Positions 1 through 7,937 of a stretch of 30,725 nucleotides of DNA are shown here, piece by piece; the stretch's first letter is position 1; each line of letters starts with the position of its first letter. Source of the stretch: Bacteroidota bacterium (GTDB taxonomy: Bacteria > Bacteroidota > Bacteroidia > Bacteroidales > Lentimicrobiaceae); assembly GCA_023434665.1 (NCBI GenBank), contig JAEYSM010000049.1:1-30725 (forward strand), read 5' to 3'. A program made the position numbers and the translations under genes. The notes below the pieces were generated by a model, which had not been told where the DNA came from, made no database searches, and saw only the letters and a list, made by a program, of their open reading frames with translations.

Positions 1-2
1 AA

Positions 3-182
3 CACCGCCCCTGGAAATTAAAGGCTGTCTTTACTGCTTCAGAAGATGTCGGTACCACCATGCAAATAGAACGCTTCATTAAAAAGCAGAAGAGCAAGTC
101 TTTTGTAGAAAAAATATGTGCCTTGGACATTGTTGATTTACCCTTAGCTCAGTTGGTTAGAGTCCCGCATGTGCGGGATTAA
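3..182 (+). CDS. GIY-YIG endonuclease, C-terminal end (5' part outside window)
   Basis: The frame is open from the window edge to TAA at 180-182 and gives about 59 residues: HRPWKLKAVFTASE, then a lysine-rich helix (RFIKKQKSKSFVEKI), ending LAQLVRVPHVRD. This is the C-terminal part of the small GIY-YIG nuclease proteins common in Bacteroidota (about 80-100 residues in full). The N-terminal GIY and YIG motifs and the catalytic arginine lie outside the window, so activity cannot be judged. The ending is odd: the last 13 codons are written over a tRNA D-arm-like sequence and a hairpin (separate entry). The stop codon overlaps the stop of a truncated gene on the other strand. The family assignment rests on recalled similarity of the tail and the WKL-AVFTASE segment, not on an alignment. 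Confidence 0.75.
   Translation, partial: HRPWKLKAVFTASEDVGTTMQIERFIKKQKSKSFVEKICALDIVDLPLAQLVRVPHVRD
145..178 (+). other. tRNA D-arm-like sequence plus hairpin in the GIY-YIG tail
   Basis: Positions 145-162 read TAGCTCAGTTGGTTAGAG, which is the U8-A9 / D-stem / D-loop / D-stem consensus of bacterial tRNAs (box A). It is followed by a perfect inverted repeat TCCCGCA (163-169) / TGCGGGA (172-178), placed where the anticodon arm would be. There is no T-arm (no GGTTCGA) and no matching acceptor stem, so this is half a tRNA shape rather than a tRNA gene. It is in frame with the coding sequence and encodes LAQLVRVPHVRD. Confidence 0.7.
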
Positions 183-418
183 TCAAGACTGATTTGATTG
201 GTCAGGTGTTGTATAGGCGAATAACCGAGAGTGTAGCCACCGGGAGTATTTGAGTCAGTATATAGAATATCGCCGGCTGATGCAGCAATGTTCTTAACAA
301 GAAGTGGGAGATTATTTGCGTACGTGTAACTGTTTCCAAGGAATAAAACACGCTTCATCTGTGCGGAAACAGATATAAACCCTGACACCAGTATTAACAT
401 CAATACAACTCTCTTCAC
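179..418 (-). pseudogene. Truncated secreted SGNH hydrolase-like protein (N-terminal 79 aa)
   Basis: It starts at GTG 416-418 with a clear signal peptide (MKRVVLMLILVSGFISVSAQ), followed by KRVLFLGNSYTYANNLPLLV. The GNS motif (S30) is SGNH block I, and the stretch up to TPGGYTL resembles secreted SGNH/DUF4886-type Bacteroidota proteins, which run to several hundred residues and contain blocks II, III and V. Here the reading frame stops after 79 residues, and the last 15 or so (GYSPIQHLTNQISLD) look like junction sequence. The stop at 179-181 overlaps the GIY-YIG stop, so the truncation coincides with the end of that gene. The Asp/His of block V are missing, so no active enzyme is expected. 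Confidence 0.7.
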
Positions 419-501
419 TCGTTTGTTATAATTGATTAAGCAGGCAAGGTATTAAAAATCTTTAAACTGTAGCTGAAACTTCATGGTCAACTCCTGAAAC
501 A

Positions 502-2568
502 CTATGCAATATCCGCTTGCAAATAGTTATGAAAACTTTCTTCGTCTTCAATCAGAACCGGAACTCTTAAAGTGAATAAAGATCCTACACCGGGCTTTGA
601 CTCAAGATCAAGATTGCCCTTCATGGCAACACTTACTCTCTTTGCAATAGCAAGACCAATTCCCAGTCCCTCATGACGTCTAGAATAAGAATCTTCACCC
701 TGTCGGAAGAAGTCAAAAACATATTCCTTTAACTCGTCTGAAATTCCGATTCCCGTATCACTCACATAGAAAGAAACAGATGAATTGTCATCTTTGTAAA
801 AACCAAACTCTATGAATCCTTCTTCAGTAAATTTTACCGCATTCCGAAGCAGTTGGTTCATAACCATGTTTATTTTTGAACGATCAGCTACAAGCATCTT
901 AAGCAACAAAGATCTGTCAGGTGAATAACGTAATCGTATCTTGTCGTTCTTTCCTGAATGATAAAGAATATCTTCCAGAAGCTTCTTGTTCTCAGTAAAG
1001 ATATCCATTCCTGTGAACGTGTCCTGCCTGATATTTACCGCGCCTTTCTCGACTAAAGCCAGACTGAATATATCTTCGATCAATCCGAGCAGATGCAACC
1101 CGCTATTATGTATAAGTTCAGCAAACTCCACCTGATCCTTGCTCACTGAAATACCGTGAAGAAGATCACTAAACCCGATAATGTGATTAAGTGGCGTTCT
1201 TAGCTCATGATTTATAGTTGCAAGGAAAGCACTTTTTAGTCTGTTAGATTCTTCGGCTTTATCTCTTGCTATAATTAGTTCTTTTATTGAATTTACTGAT
1301 TCCAGTGCCATAGCCAAATTAACCGCTACTGCTTTCAGCATCCGGATATCACTTTCATCCCAGACTTTTTCTTTCTTGATTGAATCAAAACCAATGAATC
1401 CCATCAGTGTATTTTTCAAATGTATTGGGACAATCAGAAAAGATTTTACACCATAGGCCATCCGTACTATTTTTTCTATAGCAGCTTCTTCAGGTAAATC
1501 CTTTTTAATATCTATGGCATTTATGGACTTAAATTCTCCCATATTCTTCATCAGCCATGGATATTCCGCAGTTTTAAACCCTATCATGTTAGCTTTTGAA
1601 ATATTTTCAGCAACCCACTCATGCGTAAATTCCATAAAATCATAATCACGCAACTGAAATATGTATGCCCTGTCAACTCCCAAAAATTCACCCAGACATT
1701 TTAATGCCGCCTGAAACCTTTGATTAATTGTTACATCATCAATATTAATAAAACTGGTTGATATTTCAGAAAGAACTTGTTCAAAAGCTAACCTGTTCTC
1801 TAACTTCTTTCTGGAATCAACCGTCTCTTGCTTCAACTGTACGTTTTCGGAGATATCCCACGCCACAAGAATCAATACTTCAGTACCCATCCATGTCCCA
1901 GGGAAAATTCTCGACTGAACTGGTATCTGTACACCATTCCGGGTAACCAAAGAGGTATTGATAATATTTTCAGCGTAAAAGGTGACTTTTTCATAGATGC
2001 TATCAATTTTAGCTTTCTCAGATTCAGGATGAAGCAAGGACTTATGCATTCCTGTTAAATCCTGCATATCGTAGCCTAATCTTTCCAAACCATACTTGTT
2101 TAAATTGATAATTTTGCCCGTTTTGTCAAGAATAAAGATAAAAAACTCCGACTTATTTAAAAGGCTTTCAAGTTCATAATAAGAGTCTCTCATGAAACAT
2201 CCAGTTTCTTTTTGACAACCCAAATCCCTCCCAATAGTCACAATGCAGTCTTTACCCTCCCACTTGTCGTAATACGATCTGAACCTGAAAGACATCTGCT
2301 TTCCGCTATTATGAAGTATAAATCCTTCATACCTTTCGGGATCGTTGTTACTACCTGCTCTTATCTTTACAGTTAAAATGGAAATGTTTAATTTTCTTTC
2401 GGAAGAAAAACTAAAAAGTGATAGTAATTCTGTTTTGGAATAACCCAACAATTTGCATGCATAATCATTTACTTCAACCAGTTCGCCAGCTTCCCCGTTT
2501 TCGTTAATCAAATGAATAAATACAGCATCTTCAAGGTAATTGATTATTCCCTTGAGATTTTCAAGCAT
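502..2568 (-). CDS. PAS-PAS-GAF sensor histidine kinase
   Basis: This 688-aa soluble sensor kinase has two PAS domains (about 8-118 and 131-246), a GAF domain (about 265-430, with FLIVPIHLKNTLMGFIGFDS), a HisKA dimerisation domain (about 444-510) and a HATPase (about 565-685). Phosphoacceptor H454 sits in NHELRTPLNHIIGF. The N box (MNQLLRNAVKF), G1 (DTGIG) and G2 (GLGIGLAIAKR) are intact, so it should autophosphorylate. No transmembrane segment or signal peptide is evident, so it probably senses a cytoplasmic ligand or redox state through PAS/GAF. There is no receiver domain and no adjacent response regulator, making it an orphan. It starts at ATG 2566-2568 and diverges from the symporter gene. 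The truncated SGNH fragment lies 83 bp downstream. Confidence 0.93.
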   Translation of the reverse strand: MLENLKGIINYLEDAVFIHLINENGEAGELVEVNDYACKLLGYSKTELLSLFSFSSERKLNISILTVKIRAGSNNDPERYEGFILHNSGKQMSFRFRSYYDKWEGKDCIVTIGRDLGCQKETGCFMRDSYYELESLLNKSEFFIFILDKTGKIINLNKYGLERLGYDMQDLTGMHKSLLHPESEKAKIDSIYEKVTFYAENIINTSLVTRNGVQIPVQSRIFPGTWMGTEVLILVAWDISENVQLKQETVDSRKKLENRLAFEQVLSEISTSFINIDDVTINQRFQAALKCLGEFLGVDRAYIFQLRDYDFMEFTHEWVAENISKANMIGFKTAEYPWLMKNMGEFKSINAIDIKKDLPEEAAIEKIVRMAYGVKSFLIVPIHLKNTLMGFIGFDSIKKEKVWDESDIRMLKAVAVNLAMALESVNSIKELIIARDKAEESNRLKSAFLATINHELRTPLNHIIGFSDLLHGISVSKDQVEFAELIHNSGLHLLGLIEDIFSLALVEKGAVNIRQDTFTGMDIFTENKKLLEDILYHSGKNDKIRLRYSPDRSLLLKMLVADRSKINMVMNQLLRNAVKFTEEGFIEFGFYKDDNSSVSFYVSDTGIGISDELKEYVFDFFRQGEDSYSRRHEGLGIGLAIAKRVSVAMKGNLDLESKPGVGSLFTLRVPVLIEDEESFHNYLQADIA

Positions 2569-2643
2569 AACTTAATAATTAGTATTTTCGATCGAGTGAC
2601 AGGCAAAATCCCCTTTCTCCCTTACACTCACTTATTTAGGTTG

Positions 2644-2651
2644 CAAATGTA
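2644..2651 (-). promoter_or_regulatory. Putative -7 element for the histidine kinase
   Basis: On the minus strand this reads TACATTTG, an exact match to the Bacteroidota -7 consensus TAnnTTTG, about 75 bp upstream of the kinase ATG. No convincing -33 TTG at 19-bp spacing was found. Confidence 0.4.
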
Positions 2652-2704
2652 TACAAAATAATTATTGACAGGGTTTTTCTTTTATCCGGCGGTAAAGAAA
2701 ATGC

Positions 2705-2712
2705 TAAATTTG
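2705..2712 (+). promoter_or_regulatory. Putative -7 element for the sodium:solute symporter
   Basis: TAAATTTG matches TAnnTTTG and lies 14 bp before the GTG start at 2727. The transcript would have a leader of only about 10 nt. A matching -33 element is not obvious. Confidence 0.45.
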
Positions 2713-2726
2713 CACAAAAACCACCC

Positions 2727-4175
2727 GTGACACCTGCAACCCTGTTAATTTGTTTTCTGGCCTATACTGCCATTCTATTCCTTATTACCTGGTACACAGC
2801 CCGAAAGGCCAATTCTGAAGGTTTTTATATTGGCAACCGTCAATCTCCGTGGTTCGTGGTAGCTTACGGAATGATAGGTGCGTCCATGTCGGGTGTTACC
2901 TTTATGTCAGTACCCGGGTGGGTAGGCACAAGTCAGTTCTCCTACTTTATGGTGGTGCTGGGTTATTTTTTCGGATATCTGGTTATCGCCAACATTCTTT
3001 TGCCCCTTTATTACCGGCTTCAGCTAACCTCCATATACACATATCTCCAACAACGGTTTGGTTTCTGGTCGTATAAAACAGGCGCATTCTACTTCCTCTT
3101 ATCAAGAGTGCTGGGAGCTTCACTGCGAATGTTTCTCATAATTTATGTTTTGCAGCATTATGTGTTCGATTCATGGAATTTTCCCTTTTGGCTGACCGTA
3201 GTTATTTTCATAACACTGATCCTGCTTTATACCTTTAAAGGTGGAATTAAGACAATTATATGGACTGATACCCTGCAAACCACCTTTATGCTGCTGGCCT
3301 TGGTATTGTCAATCGTCCTTATCTCTAAAGATCTCGATTTCAGCTTTGCAGAACTTACACAACGTATATTTAAGAGTGACTATTCTAACATCATCGTTAG
3401 CGACTGGTCGGCACGCAACCATTATCTCAAGCAGTTTCTGAGCGGCATCTTTATTACTATAGTAATGACAGGACTCGACCAGGAAATGATGCAAAAAAAT
3501 CTGAGTTGCCGCAATATAGGCGATGCCAAAAAGAACATGATAACTTTCAGTTTTATAATTGTGGCAGCCAATTTCATCTTTCTGTTCCTGGGCGCAGCTC
3601 TTTATATCTATGCCGGGGAAAAAGGAATCGACCTTCAGGCTATCGGAAGCACAGACGACATATTCCCCACAATTGCCATACAATATTTAGGACCTCTGGC
3701 AGGTCTTATCTTCTTTATCGGCTTAATTTCAGCAGCCTTCCCGAGTGCCGACGGTGCACTTACATCACTTACCACATCTTTTACAATCGACTTCCTGGGA
3801 CTTCAGGACAAAAAGCACCTTTCAGAAAAGCAACGTACCAATATCCGTTACATGGTGCATATAGGATTTGCCCTGTTAATGCTTGGTGTGATAATTTCCT
3901 TCAGGTCGTTCTACGATAAAGCTTTAATTGACAAACTCTTTACCATTGCAGGATACACTTATGGTCCTTTGCTTGGCTTATATTCATTTGGATTGTTTAC
4001 CCGGTATTCTGTTAAAGATAAATGGGTGCCATTAGTGGCTGTCATTTCACCTGTTGTCTGCTATATTCTGGCAGATAACTCCTATGAATGGATAGGTTAT
4101 CAGTTTGGATTTGAACTACTTATCCTCAATGGCTTAATAACCTTTGCCGGATTGATGATCTTAAAGAGAAAATAG
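2727..4175 (+). CDS. Sodium:solute symporter (SSS/SLC5 family)
   Basis: This is a 482-aa inner-membrane protein with about 12-13 hydrophobic segments, the first beginning at residue 4. Family features include FYIGNRQSPWFVVAYGMIGASMSGVTF in TM1-2 and the loop GLDQEMMQKNLSCRNIGDAKKN around residue 250. The segment SAAFPSADGALTSLTTSFTIDF carries the Ser/Thr-rich sodium-site helix typical of LeuT-fold SSS transporters. It should couple Na+ entry to uptake of an organic solute; the substrate cannot be read from the sequence. The start is GTG at 2727, just after a -7 element, with no closer ATG. It is convergent with the acylphosphatase-like gene, 14 bp away, and diverges from the histidine kinase gene. 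Confidence 0.92.
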   Translation: MTPATLLICFLAYTAILFLITWYTARKANSEGFYIGNRQSPWFVVAYGMIGASMSGVTFMSVPGWVGTSQFSYFMVVLGYFFGYLVIANILLPLYYRLQLTSIYTYLQQRFGFWSYKTGAFYFLLSRVLGASLRMFLIIYVLQHYVFDSWNFPFWLTVVIFITLILLYTFKGGIKTIIWTDTLQTTFMLLALVLSIVLISKDLDFSFAELTQRIFKSDYSNIIVSDWSARNHYLKQFLSGIFITIVMTGLDQEMMQKNLSCRNIGDAKKNMITFSFIIVAANFIFLFLGAALYIYAGEKGIDLQAIGSTDDIFPTIAIQYLGPLAGLIFFIGLISAAFPSADGALTSLTTSFTIDFLGLQDKKHLSEKQRTNIRYMVHIGFALLMLGVIISFRSFYDKALIDKLFTIAGYTYGPLLGLYSFGLFTRYSVKDKWVPLVAVISPVVCYILADNSYEWIGYQFGFELLILNGLITFAGLMILKRK

Positions 4176-4189
4176 CAACTTCCCGGCAT

Positions 4190-4495
4190 CTATGCTTTAA
4201 TAGCCTTGGAGTCTTTTATAACAACTCCATGTATTATTTCGAAATTCTTGGAGCCTGTAACCGGAATTTCAGTGTATTCAAGCGAATCCACCATACAGCC
4301 TCGGGGACCTTGTTGGCACCAGCCTACAAAATTCAGTAAGGATTGTTCATCACCTTCAGCTTCAATTATCAGGTGATGGTTTACATAAGTAGCTTTACCT
4401 GTAAGCGACATTTTTTGAGCCAGATCTACTGCCACCTTTCTAAAGCCACACCTCTGAACATTACCCCCTTTAATTGTAATATAAAATCTTTTCAT
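4190..4495 (-). CDS. Acylphosphatase-like protein
   Basis: This 101-aa protein has the acylphosphatase alpha/beta layout. NVQRCGFRKVAVDLAQKMSLTGKATYVNHHLIIEAEGDEQSLLNFVGWCQQGPRGCMVDSLE aligns with the family pattern G-VQGVGFR ... L-G-V-N ... G-VE---EG ... F---L--GP--A-V. R19 (in GFR) and N39 fall where the catalytic Arg and Asn are expected. The usual VQGVGFR is degenerate (VQRCGFR), and the glycine-rich phosphate loop is altered by an extra Cys. A C-terminal tail of about 15 residues extends past the usual length of about 90. The family hydrolyses acyl phosphates such as carbamoyl or acetyl phosphate. Activity here is plausible but not certain. Confidence 0.8.
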   Translation of the reverse strand: MKRFYITIKGGNVQRCGFRKVAVDLAQKMSLTGKATYVNHHLIIEAEGDEQSLLNFVGWCQQGPRGCMVDSLEYTEIPVTGSKNFEIIHGVVIKDSKAIKA

Positions 4496-4520
4496 TCCTG
4501 ATTAGTTTCTCATCTGACCG

Positions 4521-4528
4521 CAAAATTA
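4521..4528 (-). promoter_or_regulatory. Putative -7 element for the acylphosphatase-like gene
   Basis: The minus strand reads TAATTTTG, matching TAnnTTTG, 25 bp upstream of the ATG. The iteron-like sites at 4575-4606 lie about 47-80 bp farther upstream. Confidence 0.4.
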
Positions 4529-4574
4529 CTCACTAATTTTGATTAAACAGTTATCATCAGATAACCCAAACCAT

Positions 4575-4606
4575 ACGTTTGATAATTAGACACGGACGTT
4601 TATCCT
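4575..4606 (-). promoter_or_regulatory. Two iteron-like sites (TTATCAAACGT family)
   Basis: ACGTTTGATAA at 4575-4585 is the reverse complement of TTATCAAACGT. A weaker copy, ACGTTTATCC, starts at 4596, exactly 21 bp on. On the minus strand both have the same orientation relative to the acylphosphatase-like gene as the sites at 9443-9495 have relative to the SGNH esterase gene. The spacing of two helical turns suggests regulator binding on one DNA face. Confidence 0.45.
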
Positions 4607-4656
4607 TAAATGCTCAAAATCATTAAGTGGAGCCCATTAAAATTAATAAAAAATTC

Positions 4657-5388
4657 TCACTTAAATACAACATCATATGCCAGGTTGAATCCTGCTGTGT
4701 ACGATAAGTAATAAATAACCCCTTCTTTCAGGTAACTACTCCACGGCTTTTTATATAGGGATCCAATTGGAATAGCTACTGCCGTAATCATAGTACAATT
4801 TCTAATCATCCGCATCAAATGATAACCGTCAGTTGTCCACACCAGGGCAGTTTTTGAGCCTGCAAATTTTGCCTGAGGGGGCTCACCATTTTTGTACTTG
4901 TTTGTCCAGGAAATATTGTAGTCCCAAAACTGATCATTTGCCTCCGGAAAAACACTCTCAAAACGATTATACTTTACTTTCAGCACTTCACTGGTTCCAT
5001 CGGCAAAACCGCTAATCAACAATAACCCTGAACTTACTATCAATTTTGTAAGTTCAGATCTTTTCTGCTGTTTGTATTCATCAAAAAAAGGCGACTGCAT
5101 GGGGCGGGGATTCTCTTTCAGTACAGGAGGTAATATAAGATAAGCTTTTATTGGAAGGTTGAATGTTTTCATCTCCTCCAACAACTCTGATGGAATTTCA
5201 TTTGTCTCAGGCCAAAAGGCAATCAGAGCGCTATGCCCATTTGGGAATACAGATGATGAACTTCCATTCAAGGGATTTACAGCTCCCTGATTCAGCGTCT
5301 GATTCAGCGTCTGATTCAGCGTCTGAGATCTTATGCTGAAACAAATAAGAGATAAACTTAGTATCAGTGCAGATGTAAATATTTTCAT
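4657..5388 (-). CDS. Uncharacterised secreted or membrane-associated protein
   Basis: This 243-aa protein is not one I can assign to a named family. It starts with a signal peptide (MKIFTSALILSLSLICFSIRSQ), followed at once by a QTLN tetrapeptide repeated three times. The mature part has moderately hydrophobic stretches: LTKLIVSSGLLLISGFADGT around residue 115, a segment with TMITAVAIPIG around 195, and YYLSYTAGFNLAYDVVF at the C-terminus. It also has a Trp/Tyr-rich motif, FWDYNISWTNKY followed by KTALVWTTDGYHLMRM, that looks conserved and may hold metal or lipid ligands (D and H in TTDGYH). It lies about 100 bp downstream of the BNR protein on the same strand and could share its transcript. 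Confidence 0.7.
   Translation of the reverse strand: MKIFTSALILSLSLICFSIRSQTLNQTLNQTLNQGAVNPLNGSSSSVFPNGHSALIAFWPETNEIPSELLEEMKTFNLPIKAYLILPPVLKENPRPMQSPFFDEYKQQKRSELTKLIVSSGLLLISGFADGTSEVLKVKYNRFESVFPEANDQFWDYNISWTNKYKNGEPPQAKFAGSKTALVWTTDGYHLMRMIRNCTMITAVAIPIGSLYKKPWSSYLKEGVIYYLSYTAGFNLAYDVVFK
5287..5326 (+). repeat. 12-bp in-frame tandem repeat (3.3 copies) in the unknown gene
   Basis: CTGATTCAGCGT is repeated perfectly at 5287, 5299 and 5311, plus a partial CTGA. Being 12 bp, copy-number changes would add or remove QTLN units just after the signal peptide without shifting frame. Confidence 0.85.
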
Positions 5389-5421
5389 GGCCTTTTGTAT
5401 TAAGTAAAACTTACTAAGGCC
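5389..5421 (-). other. Stem-loop directly before the start codon at 5388
   Basis: GGCCTT (5389-5394) pairs with AAGGCC (5416-5421), and inside it AGTAA (5403-5407) pairs with TTACT (5411-5415). The structure abuts the ATG of the 243-aa gene. It could affect translation or act as an intergenic processing or weak termination site after the BNR gene. No U-tract follows it. Confidence 0.4.
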
Positions 5422-5486
5422 GGGGGTGACAGTTATTTTCTATTGGAAGCAGCATCTACCACCTTCAGGTGAAAGCAATCTTAGGC

Positions 5487-7718
5487 TCATTTGAGAACAA
5501 CAAACTGCTTTGTCACACCTTCTATATTCAGAGCATAAACCCCTGAAGGAAGAAAAGAAACATCAAGTGAAATTCTGATAAAGTCTTCCTTCAATTCATC
5601 TTCCCTCACTATTCCCGGATTTGGGGGATTTGAGGGATTTATCTTGTCATTGGTCGATTTAAGCTCAATCCCATTTTCAGAAATTACACCGGTAATAAGT
5701 AATTGTCCTTGCGAATTAAACACATACAATTTATCCGAAACCATTTCTACGGGTAGGTTTACCTCCAGACGATCTCTGGTAGGATTTGGATACAATTCCA
5801 TATTCAACCTGTCTTGCACTGTTACATTCTGAGGTGCAGCCACCCAGGTATCACTCCGGTAAAGAACATCTTCGACATAAGAGATAAACAATCTTCCCTG
5901 AGGATCTTCAGCTACATCTATGATATGCCGCCCATCGTCCTCCGAAATGATAATCCAGTCATCGCCATTATCCGATGATCTGAACAAGCCTCCATGTGTT
6001 GGAAGATAAATTTCGCCGTATTTGCCAAAAACCACATTTCTGATGTAATAATTGCCTTCAGGGGTTATGTCGCCCCAGGTCAATCCTCCATCCTCTGATT
6101 TGAAAAGTTTTATCCAAAAATAGTTGCTCTGATATGATACCACCGAAAAGAGATGTCCCTGATCATTAGTAACTAAAGCAATGTGCGGATCGTAACCTTC
6201 CACTAATGGTGGATGAACTGCAACCCATGTTTCACCATCGTCTTCCGATTTATAATACCCCGAAAATGAATTCTGTCCATAAATAACATCATTGTGATCG
6301 ATGGTTATCAGCTCAAGTGCATTGTCATTACTAAGTACATTCCAGGTATTACCATGATCACCTGAAACAAATATTTCACTATCAGTAGTCATGAACAGAT
6401 TCCCCTGCGAATTCATATCAACATCGTGTATCAGGTAACTTTCATGAACATGCTCCCAGGTACTACCATTATCCATGGAACGGTATACATGTGTACAATT
6501 GTATTCCAGACATGGTAACCTCTTGTTCTCATAAAAAACCACATCAGATGTTTTTACAAACAACGAGCCATCGGGCATCATCCACATATTTAGAATAATT
6601 GAGGTCCAGTTATTTTCGTATATAACCTCCCAGTTCTCCCCCAGGTCGCTTGATCTGAATATATAGTAATTACTGACAGCAAATATATCTCCCATAGCAT
6701 TAATCAGGAGACTGTTTAGTGTAGCCAAACCGATTCCTTTCTGAGCAAATTCCCAGCTCATTCCGTTATCGGCAGACTTAAGTAATCCATCAATCCAGGA
6801 GACAAAAAGGGCACCTTCAGAACTTTCTTCATACAATTCAATAATGGGCGACACCATACCTTCGGTCGATAAATACCAGGATTGTCCATCATCATCAGAT
6901 ATATAAAGCAAACCGGGATGCATAAGGCAAAGAATTAACCCCTGATCTGTGATATTAACATCACTTATCGATGCAAAACTGCTGTTAACTTCGGTTACAT
7001 TTGTACCATCAGCCGAAAGCCGGTGTAATCCATTGATTTCAGTTCCAATGAGTATTTCACCTGAATTGTTTATATCCATTGAAGTTATGGTAGACTGCAA
7101 TGGTCCGATATCAGCAAACGCAGTCCATGTTACTCCCATGTCCACCGATCTGAACATAGTGTTATTGCCTGGAGTGAAAAGATGACCTGCCGAGTTTACG
7201 ACCATATGGTAAGTGGCTGTATCCCGGGTAACAGACCAGGTATCGCCCCCATCAGAAGAAGTCAGAAGGAAATCCGAAAAGCAATAAAGATGATTGTCGG
7301 GCCCCTCAATGAAATCAGGCATTGAAGGCACGGTATCTGAGACGAGTTGCCATGTAATGCCCTCATCAGCAGATTTATATAAACTCTGATAATTAGAAGC
7401 AAATACAAAACCCTGCGAAGTAACACCAACTACATAATTAAGACCCGGATTTTCGATTTCTGACCATTGTTCTCCAGAATTTATGGATCTGAATAAATGG
7501 TACTGATAAGTTTCATCACTCCAGATGAAAGCACTTGAAATGCAATATACCATACCATTCGGTCCTGCCGCCAAACCTGAAATATTACCACCCCAGGGAC
7601 CATTGGTGGGCTGCCATGAAACCTGACAATTTGCTTGATCAATAAAGCCCATTACGAGTAATACGGTTATTACTAAAAATGAAATAGCCGATTTTATTGA
7701 AGTAGAAGTTGAGGACAT
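5487..7718 (-). CDS. T9SS-exported Asp-box (BNR) beta-propeller protein
   Basis: This 743-aa protein has a signal peptide (cleavage likely near ANCQ, residue 32) and about twelve Asp-box motifs of the S-x-D/N-x-G-x-x-W type. Examples are SADEGITW, SSDGGDTW, SVDMGVTW, SADNGMSW, SEDGGLTW and SSDNGDDW. Asp boxes mark sialidase- and VPS10/sortilin-like propellers; catalytic sialidase residues (FRIP arginine, Tyr/Glu) are not visible, so it is more likely a binding or structural surface protein. The last 80-100 residues are a type A T9SS sorting domain: ELYPNPTRDRLEVNL, then SLDVSFLPSGVYALNI ending KQFVVLK. The sorting domain is interrupted by a Pro-rich insert (NPSNPPNPG) encoded by three 9-bp repeats. 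It should be exported through the Por secretin and anchored to the cell surface or released. Confidence 0.88.
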   Translation of the reverse strand: MSSTSTSIKSAISFLVITVLLVMGFIDQANCQVSWQPTNGPWGGNISGLAAGPNGMVYCISSAFIWSDETYQYHLFRSINSGEQWSEIENPGLNYVVGVTSQGFVFASNYQSLYKSADEGITWQLVSDTVPSMPDFIEGPDNHLYCFSDFLLTSSDGGDTWSVTRDTATYHMVVNSAGHLFTPGNNTMFRSVDMGVTWTAFADIGPLQSTITSMDINNSGEILIGTEINGLHRLSADGTNVTEVNSSFASISDVNITDQGLILCLMHPGLLYISDDDGQSWYLSTEGMVSPIIELYEESSEGALFVSWIDGLLKSADNGMSWEFAQKGIGLATLNSLLINAMGDIFAVSNYYIFRSSDLGENWEVIYENNWTSIILNMWMMPDGSLFVKTSDVVFYENKRLPCLEYNCTHVYRSMDNGSTWEHVHESYLIHDVDMNSQGNLFMTTDSEIFVSGDHGNTWNVLSNDNALELITIDHNDVIYGQNSFSGYYKSEDDGETWVAVHPPLVEGYDPHIALVTNDQGHLFSVVSYQSNYFWIKLFKSEDGGLTWGDITPEGNYYIRNVVFGKYGEIYLPTHGGLFRSSDNGDDWIIISEDDGRHIIDVAEDPQGRLFISYVEDVLYRSDTWVAAPQNVTVQDRLNMELYPNPTRDRLEVNLPVEMVSDKLYVFNSQGQLLITGVISENGIELKSTNDKINPSNPPNPGIVREDELKEDFIRISLDVSFLPSGVYALNIEGVTKQFVVLK

Positions 7719-7937
7719 AAAGTAAGTTTAGTTAGGAGAGTTAGTAAAAACAAAACATCGAAATAACCGTATGTGTTTATTGAACACTTCTGCTACTTGT
7801 TGTGTTAAGTTTGTATTCAGATATATATAACTATTATATGTTATTAGTTTACTTTTTCAAACTTAAACAAGTCACATATCTATATTTATTTATCTGCAAA
7901 CTCATCACACAAACAAACATCCATCATAAACCACACA

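Noticed and set aside
138..200. A tRNA gene on the plus strand
   Set aside because: Only the D-arm and a hairpin are present; there is no T-arm, no acceptor stem pairing and no 7-nt anticodon loop.
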